Shown here piece by piece: positions 28,198-37,735 of a stretch of DNA of 64,000 nt (position 1 is the first letter of the stretch; the number at the start of each line of letters is the position of its first letter). Made by a program: the position numbers and the translations under genes. The DNA is from Rhodospirillaceae bacterium (GTDB lineage: Bacteria; Pseudomonadota; Alphaproteobacteria; CACIAM-22H2): the NCBI GenBank assembly GCA_022843945.1, contig JALHMR010000013.1, positions 62,001 to 126,000 of the forward strand, in the 5' to 3' direction. Below the pieces are notes generated by a model. The model had not been told where the DNA came from. It did not search any database and saw only the letters and a list, made by a program, of their open reading frames with translations.

Positions 28198-28550
28198 TCC
28201 CAAACGACCATCACGCGCCATCCAAGCTTGCGAAGCTGATCGCGATTTCGTCGATCTCGGCGCCGATTGCTCTCCAACTTTGGTAGCCAAAACTCCAGAC
28301 GTGACTTCGGCAATCTGGCCAACGCGCAACTCGCGGCCGAATGTCGATGCCAAAAGCAGCCGTGGACGAACAAGACCTTCCGCTGACTCGCGAATACTAA
28401 ATCGGGCTTCCCCGGTAATTTCTGGCCGTGCAATCGGAAGCGAACTCCGAGCCGATGGACCAGCCTTCGCACCACGACTTCCGCCTTGGTGTTTTTCGAT
28501 CGCACCAGCGCCATGCGCTTGCTTCGCTCGCTGGCGCTGAGCGTGTCCAT
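28137..28550 (-). CDS. vsr: very short patch repair endonuclease
   Basis: A 137-residue Vsr protein. MRLV-like RMALVRSKNTKAE, LPGKPDLVF (metal-binding Asp) and VHGCFWHRH (zinc and catalytic residues) are the family's defining segments, followed by the NRDQLRKLGWRVMVVWEC core. Vsr nicks T:G mismatches that arise when 5-methylcytosine deaminates in a methyltransferase site, so its overlap with the C5-MTase gene is functionally sensible. It follows the ribbon-helix-helix gene after 6 bases. Confidence 0.93.
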   Translation of the reverse strand: MDTLSASERSKRMALVRSKNTKAEVVVRRLVHRLGVRFRLHGQKLPGKPDLVFASQRKVLFVHGCFWHRHSAASCALARLPKSRLEFWLPKLESNRRRDRRNRDQLRKLGWRVMVVWECQIKNTKRLMTRMQAFLDN

Positions 28551-28556
28551 TCTTCT

Positions 28557-28766
28557 TCACCGGCTTTTTGGTCCCAGTGACAAGTCCAGGGCGAGCTGCC
28601 CCTTGTCCATGTCGTCGAGAAACCGTTTTACGGCGTGTCGGATGAGCCATGCGACGCTCCGTTCATTCTCCCGCGCGATCGTCTCAAGGCGTTTCAGCTC
28701 GTCGGATGGCAGCCCGACACTGATTCGCGGCACGCTTGAACTGGAACTAGGGCGTTTCTTCGGCAT
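28557..28766 (-). CDS. ribbon-helix-helix protein leading the restriction operon
   Basis: A 69-residue protein: MPKKRPSSSSSV, then the RHH pattern PRISVGLPSDELKRLETIARENERSVAWLIRHAVKRFLDD (strand, then two helices) and a hydrophobic tail. CopG/Arc-like proteins bind DNA as dimers through the strand. It is the first gene of a four-gene leftward operon (this gene, vsr, MTase, REase), and a perfect palindrome lies 18 bases upstream. I infer that it controls the operon in the way C-proteins do in other restriction systems. An in-frame GTG at 28781 is an alternative start. Confidence 0.7.
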   Translation of the reverse strand: MPKKRPSSSSSVPRISVGLPSDELKRLETIARENERSVAWLIRHAVKRFLDDMDKGQLALDLSLGPKSR

Positions 28767-28783
28767 GCGGACCCGCTGCACGA

Positions 28784-28800
28784 TGCATCACAATGATGCA
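28784..28800. promoter_or_regulatory. palindromic candidate operator of the restriction operon
   Basis: TGCATCA-CAA-TGATGCA: 7-base perfect arms and a 3-base spacer, just upstream of the ribbon-helix-helix gene. Another GATGCA-like half overlaps it on the left (GCTGCACGATGCATCA). The position suits autoregulation by that protein. Confidence 0.5.
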
Positions 28801-28836
28801 GCATGCGGCACGGCGGTTCAACATGCGCCAACGAAT

Positions 28837-28851
28837 GTTCCCTATTCGTTC
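28837..28851. promoter_or_regulatory. candidate LexA (SOS) box
   Basis: GTTCCCTATTCGTTC fits GTTC-N7-GTTC exactly, the known LexA box of Alphaproteobacteria. It sits in the divergent region, 71 bases before the restriction operon's first ATG and 109 bases before the small ORF that leads into the HNH gene. DNA damage could therefore induce either transcript. Only one exact match was noticed, and chance occurrence is possible. Confidence 0.5.
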
Positions 28852-28960
28852 TACAAATAAGCACGGGATAAGTCAACCCCGCCGAAGGCCCACGTATGCC
28901 CACACGTCAGCGGCGCGCAGTACACTGGGCGGACTCAGAGCGGCCGCTTTAGGGCGAAGC

Positions 28961-29161
28961 ATGACGTTAGATGAATATAGGGTTCAGGTTTCTTCGCTTC
29001 TGGCGCGAGATTGGCACCTCACGTGGGCCGACGCTTGCGGAGACGATCAGCCGCTCGTTTCCGCTCAAGAGGCTGGCTTTAGTCCCGAGCAGTTTGTCGA
29101 ATGGTTTGCTGAAAAATACGACCTCATTCGATTCGATGACGCATGGCCAAGGCTGTCCTGA
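28961..29161 (+). CDS. small acidic hypothetical protein upstream of HNH gene
   Basis: A 66-residue frame beginning MTLDEYRVQVSSLLARDW and ending FDDAWPRLS. It is acidic and helical in character, with no family I recognise. The stop lies 19 bases inside the HNH gene, so the two are overlapped and probably cotranslated. The sequence GGGCGAAGC before the ATG gives a weak ribosome site. It may be an inhibitor, specificity subunit or accessory factor of the HNH nuclease; this is inference from position only. Confidence 0.5.
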   Translation: MTLDEYRVQVSSLLARDWHLTWADACGDDQPLVSAQEAGFSPEQFVEWFAEKYDLIRFDDAWPRLS

Positions 29162-30063
29162 CTACCAAAGTCCGGCCGACATACGACGACCTACCAGAGG
29201 TCCGGTACCACTTTCCTCGTCGTTACCTTGCCCGGATCGAGCAGGCTGTTGGCGACGAAATCATCTACTACGAGCCGCGACGCCAGGATGACGACGACGC
29301 CGGACGCGAGGGTCGGCAGGCTTATTTCGCAACCGCCCGAATTGTCGCGATAGAAGAGGATACAAAGGTCGCGGAGCACTACTACGCGTGGATCGCCGAC
29401 TACATCGACTTCGATCAGGCGGTACCTTTTCGCGAGGGCACCACTTATTACGAGAGTGCCCTTCGGAAGGAAGACGGGTCGACGAACAAGGGGCGGTTCG
29501 GCAGCGCCGTTCGCATTGTTCCGGCCGAAGAGTTCGAGACAATTCGAAGCGTGGGCTTCCAACAGACGGTTTCGTTAGAGCGAGCGCCCAATCTGAGTAT
29601 GCCGGGCTTGGCCGAGGAACCGGCCGAGTACGAGCGCCCCATCAAAGAACAGATCGTAAGGCGCCCGTTTCGAGATCGCGCCTTCGCTCGACAAGTTTGC
29701 GAGGCCTACAATTCTCGTTGTGCCCTCACCGGCATCCGCTTGGTCAATGGCGGCGGCCGAACCGAGGTCGAAGCCGCACATATCAAGCCCGTTGGAGATG
29801 GACACAAGGGACCGGACTCTGTTCGGAACGGCATCGCCCTATGCCAAACCGTCCATTGGATGTTCGATAGAGGCGTCGTCTCTTTGACCGACGACTATTC
29901 TCTGCTGGTCGACAGAACGTACGTCACTAGCGACGTTCAGCGTCTGTTCACGCCAGAACTAAAGGCCGCCGTACCGTTGAGCGATGTCCTGCGTCCGCAT
30001 CCGCAGTTTCTCAAGTATCACCGCGACGTCGTTTGCGCAGGCCGCAAACTCGTGCGTCCTTAA
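29143..30063 (+). CDS. HNH endonuclease-domain protein
   Basis: A 306-residue protein. The first about 170 residues are an unassigned domain (YHFPRRYLARIEQAVGDEIIYYEPRR, later AEHYYAWIADYIDFD), probably for target recognition. The C-terminal HNH_2-type nuclease (about 190-250) has CALTGIRL, then VEAAHIKPVGDGHKGPDSV, NGIALC and HWMFDRGVVSL, the usual His/Asn/His metal site and Cys knuckles. Proteins of this layout occur in defence islands as stand-alone restriction-like nucleases. It diverges from the restriction operon and shares its lower GC content. Confidence 0.82.
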   Translation: MAKAVLTTKVRPTYDDLPEVRYHFPRRYLARIEQAVGDEIIYYEPRRQDDDDAGREGRQAYFATARIVAIEEDTKVAEHYYAWIADYIDFDQAVPFREGTTYYESALRKEDGSTNKGRFGSAVRIVPAEEFETIRSVGFQQTVSLERAPNLSMPGLAEEPAEYERPIKEQIVRRPFRDRAFARQVCEAYNSRCALTGIRLVNGGGRTEVEAAHIKPVGDGHKGPDSVRNGIALCQTVHWMFDRGVVSLTDDYSLLVDRTYVTSDVQRLFTPELKAAVPLSDVLRPHPQFLKYHRDVVCAGRKLVRP

Positions 30064-30129
30064 GGAAGCGCCTCCCGCGCTTGCTGCGCAAGCGCTGCGG
30101 CGCTGTCGCGACAACGCTGCGCGTTGCGC
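30064..30129. repeat. dispersed hairpin-rich repeat, copy 1
   Basis: This exactly fills the gap between the HNH and thyX gene ends. Its elements GCGCCTC, TTGCTGCGCAA, CGCTGCGGCGCTG and CGCGACA recur in the same order at 37590-37675. Both copies are rich in short inverted repeats and lie at gene ends, so they may act as transcript-end structures. Confidence 0.6.
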
Positions 30130-31137
30130 TTACTCCCGCCCCAAAACCTGCATCAACTCCCCCCACTCGCGCTTCGACAGCCCGCTCTCGGCTTGCGTCA
30201 CCGTCTCGCCGGCGAGCAGGCGCTTGATCACCTGCATGCCCGGGCCGGAGATGGCCGAGCCGGTCATCCGGTAGTCGCGGAACGCCTCGAAGGCCAGCGG
30301 GCACCATTTCTCCACCAGCGCGGCGATGGCGTCGGCGTAGACGCGGATCTCGTACTGGGCGTGCGCGTCGGCGCGCAAGCTGAGGAAGTGGAAGAGGTTG
30401 TTGAGGTCTATTTTCCAGTACCACTGGGTATAGAAATTCGTCGGCACCACCATGCGCGCCAGCTCGCGCGCCAGGCCGTCCTTGCTGGCGTCGATCACCC
30501 CGCCCTGCTGGTCCTCGTTGAGCAGGCGCGTGTAGGCGGAGTAGGCCTCGGCGCTCAGGTTCTCGATGGTGGCCAGCGCCTCCTCGGCGGCAGAGCCTTC
30601 CAGCGTGTCGCCGCGGCCCTGGCGGTTGGTCTTGGATTGCTTGGCGAGCTGCGCCGGCACCGGGACATAGAACTCGCGATCGAGGATCGAGTAGCGCGCG
30701 CTGTATTCGTTGACGTTGGCCGTGCGGTGGCGGATCCACTGGCGGGCCACGAAGATCGGCAGCTTCACATGCAGCTTGATCTCGCACATCTCGAACGGTG
30801 TGGAGTGGCGGTGGCGCATCAGGTAGCGGATCAGGTTGCGGTCGTCGGAGACCTTCTTGGTGCCTTTGCCGTAGGACACCCGCGCCGCCTGGACGATCGC
30901 GCCGTCGTCGCCGAAGTAATCCACAACCCGGACGAAGCCGTGATCGAGCAGCGGGACCGGCTTGTAGAGCACCTCCTCCAGCGCCGGCACGGTGGGGCGG
31001 CGGGTGTGGCTGAGGCTGGCGCGCTGGGCGTCGATCTCCGCCTGCTGGTCAGAGGTGATGTTCGAGCGCCCAATGACTTTGCCGGACTGGGCTGGAGTGC
31101 CTGTTTTTGAAGAGGTTTTCACCGTGCCATCCGCCAT
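30130..31137 (-). CDS. thyX: FAD-dependent thymidylate synthase
   Basis: A 335-residue ThyX. The diagnostic [14 protein letters not shown] (RHRx7S pattern) lies mid-protein, with [13 protein letters not shown] later for folate/flavin contacts. It makes dTMP from dUMP with methylene-tetrahydrofolate and FADH2. ATG at 31137 is preferred over an in-frame GTG 18 bases upstream. The N-terminal about 45 residues (Ser/Thr/Lys-rich) extend beyond the usual core, as in other alphaproteobacterial ThyX proteins. It is monocistronic. Confidence 0.95.
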   Translation of the reverse strand: MADGTVKTSSKTGTPAQSGKVIGRSNITSDQQAEIDAQRASLSHTRRPTVPALEEVLYKPVPLLDHGFVRVVDYFGDDGAIVQAARVSYGKGTKKVSDDRNLIRYLMRHRHSTPFEMCEIKLHVKLPIFVARQWIRHRTANVNEYSARYSILDREFYVPVPAQLAKQSKTNRQGRGDTLEGSAAEEALATIENLSAEAYSAYTRLLNEDQQGGVIDASKDGLARELARMVVPTNFYTQWYWKIDLNNLFHFLSLRADAHAQYEIRVYADAIAALVEKWCPLAFEAFRDYRMTGSAISGPGMQVIKRLLAGETVTQAESGLSKREWGELMQVLGRE

Positions 31138-31363
31138 ATCTACTCCCGTACCCACCCTCTTTAGTCCGAGTCGCTCTCGGTAGGGCTCGGGAGTCTAATA
31201 CCAGGAGTACGGCGAGGCCATGTTCGCGCGGGCTGGAGTATTAAGGCGCATGACATTTGAAGCGCGGCCGGCCGGGTTAACCCAAATCGCCTTGCAAACC
31301 GCGCCAAGAGGCGTACCCTTTTCGATGCAGCAGGGGCAGTTTCCGCAAGAGGGAGAATTGCCG

Positions 31364-31528
31364 ATGACGATGGAAGACCGTGTCGATAGTCTGAAAGCGC
31401 GGCACGCGCGCCTCGAGGAAGAGATCAGCGACGAGGCCCACCGGCCGCTTCCCGACCAGGTCCACATCACCGACCTCAAGAAGCAGAAGCTCCGAATAAA
31501 AGAAGAGATGACGCGCATGACGCACTAG
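31364..31528 (+). CDS. DUF465 (YdcH-like) small coiled-coil protein
   Basis: A 54-residue protein of the YdcH/DUF465 type: EDRVDSLKARHARLEEEI, then VHITDLKKQKLRIKEEMTRM, an Arg/Lys/Glu-rich antiparallel helical hairpin. GGGAGAA 7 bases before the ATG at 31364 decides this start against longer frames reaching back to 31220. Function unknown; very widespread in Alphaproteobacteria. A clear intrinsic terminator follows. Confidence 0.88.
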   Translation: MTMEDRVDSLKARHARLEEEISDEAHRPLPDQVHITDLKKQKLRIKEEMTRMTH

Positions 31529-31559
31529 CGTCGCCGTCTCTCTTCCTTCCAGTAACCAG

Positions 31560-31614
31560 CCGCCGAGCGCCGGCTTCCCTCAAGGGGAGCCAGAGCCTCG
31601 GCGGTTTTGTTTTT
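31560..31614 (+). terminator. intrinsic terminator after the DUF465 gene
   Basis: CCGCCGAG (31560-31567) pairs with CTCGGCGG (31597-31604), with an inner GGCTTCCC/GGGGAGCC stem, followed by TTTTGTTTTT. Confidence 0.85.
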
Positions 31615-31648
31615 AGAACAAATGGTCGGCCTTCGGCCGGCTGTCCTG

Positions 31649-31723
31649 CGGAAGACTGGACCCCCGCTTGCGCGGGGGTGACGATCTTCCCTGAATGTCA
31701 TACCCGCGAAAGCGGGTATCCAG
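31649..31723. repeat. repeat copy A flanking the GIY-YIG gene
   Basis: It starts CGGAAGACTGGACCCCCGCT, has a CCCCCGC...GCGGGGG hairpin, then GTCATACCCGCGAAAGCGGG with a second hairpin (CCCGC-GAAA-GCGGG) and TATCCAG. Copy B at 32060-32135 has the same parts in the same order and orientation. Confidence 0.9.
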
Positions 31724-31759
31724 CGTCCGTAGAAGACGGCGCGGGCGCAGCCCGCGACC

Positions 31760-32047
31760 TTATGACGTGATCTCGTCGAAGCGGTCGAGCCAATCAGGAT
31801 TGTGCGTCTCGATCAGCTCCAGCTTCCAGGCGCGATTCCATTTCTTCAGGTGCTTTTCGCGCTGGATGGCGTTCGTTGCGTCGTCGAAGACCTCGAAATG
31901 CACCAGCTGCTTCACCCCATGGCGGCGGGTGAAGCCCTCCACGACTCCTTCGCGATGTTCCGCCACGCGCCGCACCAGGTCGTTGGTGACGCCGATGTAG
32001 AGCGTGCCGTTGCGCTCGCTGGCCAGGATGTAGACGTAGAACGCCAT
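31760..32047 (-). CDS. single-domain GIY-YIG nuclease protein
   Basis: A 95-residue protein of the small UvrC-type GIY-YIG group: YVYILASERNGTLYIGVTNDLVRRV supplies the GIY and YIG tyrosines and the Arg, H...EG supplies the His, and a late helix gives Glu. No other domain is present. It is embedded between two direct repeats (31649-31723, 32060-32135) with 12-36 bases on either side, a unit of about 490 bases. In related genomes I recall such genes being multi-copy near similar repeats, which suggests a repeat-processing or dispersal role, unproven. Confidence 0.85.
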   Translation of the reverse strand: MAFYVYILASERNGTLYIGVTNDLVRRVAEHREGVVEGFTRRHGVKQLVHFEVFDDATNAIQREKHLKKWNRAWKLELIETHNPDWLDRFDEITS

Positions 32048-32059
32048 GGCCCTCTTCTA

Positions 32060-32135
32060 CGGAAGACTGGACCCCCGCTTTCGCGGGGGTGACGGCCCCT
32101 CTTGTACTGTCATACCCGCGAAAGCGGGTATCCAG
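32060..32135. repeat. repeat copy B flanking the GIY-YIG gene
   Basis: It matches copy A (31649-31723) over its full 76 bases apart from a short variable spacer between the two hairpins. It begins 12 bases upstream of the GIY-YIG start codon. Confidence 0.9.
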
Positions 32136-32175
32136 ACTCACGGGAGAACGAGGCGGCGCCGTCAGGCGCCGACCT

Positions 32176-34737
<2,562 letters not shown>

Positions 34738-34926
34738 GGGCTGCGTCCCCGCCCCCGAATATGGTCAACTTTAACGGCCTAAGCCCTGAAAAGCAGGCTT
34801 GGATTCAGGCGCTCAAAATAGAGGCGGGGTCGTTAACAAAGTAAAAACCGTATTCTTCCGAACAGAGCCCAACAAAAGTAGGTGGTACCGCCGGATGTAT
34901 GCTTGGCTGTCCTTGGGACCCACAGG

Positions 34927-36636
34927 TCAGAGAGCCTGGGCCCGGCCCCGCAGGACGAATTTCTGGATCTTGCCGGTCGAGGTCTTGGGCAGCGGCCCAA
35001 AGACCACGGTCCGCGGCACCTTGTAGCGGGCCATGTTCTGCTGGCAGAAGGCGATGATGTCGGCCTCCGTCGCCCCGCTGCCCTTCTGCAGGGTGACGAA
35101 GGCGCACGGGGTCTCGCCCCACTTCGCGTCCGGCCGGGCGACCACCGCCGCCTCCAGCACCTCCGGGTGGCGGTAGAGCACACCCTCGACCTCGATGGTC
35201 GAGATGTTCTCGCCGCCGGAGATGATGATGTCCTTGGAGCGGTCCTTGAGCTCGACATAGCCGTTGGCGTGCATGACCCCGAGATCGCCGGTATGGAACC
35301 AGCCGCCCTTGAAGGCCGCCTTCGTCGCCTGGGGATTCTTGAGGTAGCCCTTCATCACGATATTGCCGCGCATGAAGACCTCGCCGATGGTCCTGCCGTC
35401 CGACGGCACGGGCTGAAGCGTCTTCGCATCGGCCACCATCAGCCCTTCGAGCACCGGATAGGCCACACCCTGGCGCGCCTTCATCTCGGCCTGCTGGTCG
35501 GGGCGCAGCGCGTTCCATTCGTCGTGCCATTCACAGACCACGGCCGGCCCGTAGACCTCGGTCAGGCCGTAGACATGGGTGATGTGGAAACCCATGCGCT
35601 CGATCTTCTCCAGCACCGCCGCCGGCGGCGCCGAGGCCGCCGTCATCACCTCGACCGTGCGGTCAAACGAGACGCGCTCGCTCTCCGGCGCGTTGATCAG
35701 CAGGCCGAGCACGATGGGCGCGCCGCAGAAATGGGTGACGCCGTGGTCGCGGATGGCCTCGAAGATCGGCCTGGCCTCGACCCGGCGCAGGCACACACTC
35801 GTCCCGGCCATCGCCGCCAGCGTCCAGGGGAAGCACCAGCCGTTGCAGTGGAACATCGGCAGGGTCCACAGGTACACAGGGTGGCTGGGCAGGTTCCAGA
35901 CCAGCACGTTGCCGACCGCGTTCAGGTAGGCGCCGCGGTGGTGATAGACCACGCCCTTGGGATTGCCGGTGGTGCCCGAGGTGTAGTTGAGGGCGATGGA
36001 ATCCCACTCGTCCCGGGGCATCTGCCACCCGTCCTCGGCGTCGCCCGTCGCCAGGAACGCCTCGTAGCCGAGCGAGCCGACGAACTCGTCGTCTGCCCCG
36101 CCTTGCTCGCGGCGCACCGGGTCGACGATGTCGATCACCGTGATCTTCTTCTTGACCTGCTTGAGCGCTTCCTTGATCACCGGCGCGAACTCGGTGTCGG
36201 TAAGCAAGAGCTTGGTCTCGCCATGCTGCAGCATGAAGGCAATGGTCGCGGCGTCGAGCCGGATGTTCATGGCGTTGAGCACCGCCCCCGCCATCGGCAC
36301 GCCGAAGGCCGCCTCGTAGGCTGGCGGAATGTTGGGCGCCATCAGCGCCACGGTGTCGCCCTTGCGGATCCCCGCCTTGCGCAGCGCCGAGGCCAGCTGC
36401 CGGCAGCGCGTGTAAGTCTGCGCCCAGGTCTGGCGCAGGCTGCCATGGACGAGGGCGATGTGGCGCGGGAAGACATGGGCGGCGCGCGGCAGGAAGGAGA
36501 GCGGCGTCAGCGGCACGTAGTTGGCGGGATTCTTGTCGAGATCGCGCTCGAACTGATGGACGGAGTTCCCCGGCCTCTTTCCGAGCCCGGATCGGCGGCG
36601 AGTGATCGCCGTCACTTTCTTCTTGCTGCGCTTCAT
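34927..36636 (-). CDS. fatty-acyl/methylmercaptopropionyl-CoA ligase-like AMP-forming enzyme
   Basis: A 569-residue ANL-superfamily ligase. The AMP-binding P-loop is YTSGTTGNPKGV, the A5 motif is YGLTEVYGP, the hinge segment holds GWFHTGDLG and ELKDRSKDIIISGGENIS, and the catalytic Lys is in KTSTGKIQKFVLR. The opening DLDKNPANYVPLTPLSFL is typical of the DmdB/long-chain acyl-CoA synthetase group. It activates a carboxylic acid to its CoA thioester. GGAGAG before ATG 36636 decides the start; a longer in-frame form begins at 36675. It diverges from the dienelactone-hydrolase-like gene. Confidence 0.9.
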   Translation of the reverse strand: MKRSKKKVTAITRRRSGLGKRPGNSVHQFERDLDKNPANYVPLTPLSFLPRAAHVFPRHIALVHGSLRQTWAQTYTRCRQLASALRKAGIRKGDTVALMAPNIPPAYEAAFGVPMAGAVLNAMNIRLDAATIAFMLQHGETKLLLTDTEFAPVIKEALKQVKKKITVIDIVDPVRREQGGADDEFVGSLGYEAFLATGDAEDGWQMPRDEWDSIALNYTSGTTGNPKGVVYHHRGAYLNAVGNVLVWNLPSHPVYLWTLPMFHCNGWCFPWTLAAMAGTSVCLRRVEARPIFEAIRDHGVTHFCGAPIVLGLLINAPESERVSFDRTVEVMTAASAPPAAVLEKIERMGFHITHVYGLTEVYGPAVVCEWHDEWNALRPDQQAEMKARQGVAYPVLEGLMVADAKTLQPVPSDGRTIGEVFMRGNIVMKGYLKNPQATKAAFKGGWFHTGDLGVMHANGYVELKDRSKDIIISGGENISTIEVEGVLYRHPEVLEAAVVARPDAKWGETPCAFVTLQKGSGATEADIIAFCQQNMARYKVPRTVVFGPLPKTSTGKIQKFVLRGRAQAL

Positions 36637-36704
36637 CGACAACTCTCCGCTGGAAACCGCGGCGGACTTTGCCATAAACCGTCGGGAGTCACAGGGGAGA
36701 AGTT

Positions 36705-37559
36705 ATGAGCCGCCTGTTGAAAATCCTTGCCGTCGCCCTGCTCGGCATGGGGACGGCCGAGGCCCAAGTATCCGAGAGCCGGATCACCTACCCGACCGCC
36801 GAACCCGGCCAGAGCCGCGCCATCCCGGCGACCCTGCGCATCCCCGCCTCCGCCAACAAGCTGCCGGCCGTGGTCGTGGTCCACGGCACCGGCGGGGTCG
36901 ACGGGCGCGGGGCCTTCCACATCCAGGCGCTCAACGCCGCGGGCATCGCCACGCTGGAGGTCGATTACTTCGGGGCGCGCGGCATCCGCCCCGGCACGGC
37001 GCAGCGCCCGGGCTCGAACCAGATGATCCCTGACTCCTTCGGCGCCCTGCTGTTCCTGGCGGCGCACCCGGCAATCGATCCGGCGCGGATCGGCATCACG
37101 GGGTTCTCTCTTGGCGGCATCCAGGCGCAGCTCACCTCGAGCGCCATCGCCACCAGGCGCTACGCCGGCGACAAGGCGAAATTCACCGCCCATGCCGCCT
37201 TCTACCCGGTGTGCTGGGCCTCCCTGCCCGGCGGGCCGCGCGGCAACGAGCTGCTGGAGCCACGCACCGGCGCTCCGGTGTTGATCCAGGCCGGCGGCCA
37301 GGACGATTACGACGCGCCGGACTCCTGCGAGAAGATGCTCGCCGCCCTGCCGGAAGCCAGCCGGCCGCTCTTCGCCCTCAAATACTATCCCGACGCCACG
37401 CATGGCTGGGACACGGCGGCCACCCAGCCACGCAGTGTCCATGACCCAGCAGCGCATCAGGGCAAGGGCGGCCTGTTCCGCATAATCCCCAACCGCGCCG
37501 TGGCCGAAGAGTCGCGCGCCCTCATGGTCGCCTTTTTCAAGCAGGCCTTCGCGATGTAA
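36705..37559 (+). CDS. secreted dienelactone hydrolase-family protein
   Basis: A 284-residue alpha/beta hydrolase with a signal peptide (LLKILAVALLGMGTAEAQ). VVVVHGTGGVDGRG forms the oxyanion region, the nucleophile lies in ITGFSLGGIQ (Ser rather than the Cys of classical dienelactone hydrolase), an acidic residue in AGGQDDYDAPDSC, and the catalytic His in PDATHGWD. It is likely a periplasmic esterase. GGGGAGAAG precedes the ATG. Substrate unknown. Confidence 0.85.
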   Translation: MSRLLKILAVALLGMGTAEAQVSESRITYPTAEPGQSRAIPATLRIPASANKLPAVVVVHGTGGVDGRGAFHIQALNAAGIATLEVDYFGARGIRPGTAQRPGSNQMIPDSFGALLFLAAHPAIDPARIGITGFSLGGIQAQLTSSAIATRRYAGDKAKFTAHAAFYPVCWASLPGGPRGNELLEPRTGAPVLIQAGGQDDYDAPDSCEKMLAALPEASRPLFALKYYPDATHGWDTAATQPRSVHDPAAHQGKGGLFRIIPNRAVAEESRALMVAFFKQAFAM

Positions 37560-37589
37560 GCGGAACGCGTAATATTTTCGCGACAGCGC

Positions 37590-37675
37590 AGCCGCGCTGA
37601 AGAGCGCCTCACGCGTTTGCTGCGCAAACGCTGCGGCGCTGCCGCGACACGCTTCGCGTGTCGCTTGGCAAGCGG
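37590..37675. repeat. dispersed hairpin-rich repeat, copy 2
   Basis: GCGCCTCACGCG, TTTGCTGCGCAAACG, CTGCGGCGCTGCCGCGACA and CGCTTCGCGTG match the order of elements in the copy at 30064-30129. It lies after the hydrolase gene and about 60 bases before prpE. Confidence 0.6.
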
Positions 37676-37735
37676 CCCCGTTGGGGGCAGAGTCGGTTCC
37701 CAAGAAAACAAGATCAGGGAACCGGGGAAGCGCCT

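Noticed and set aside
28198-28650. MTase frame extended to 28650
   Set aside because: It runs over the whole vsr gene with Arg/Lys/Ser-rich sequence lacking any domain; the vsr frame is clearly coding.
32041-32160. A second frame over the repeat downstream of the GIY-YIG start (reaching 32141)
   Set aside because: It simply translates the repeat and reads the GIY-YIG gene out of frame.
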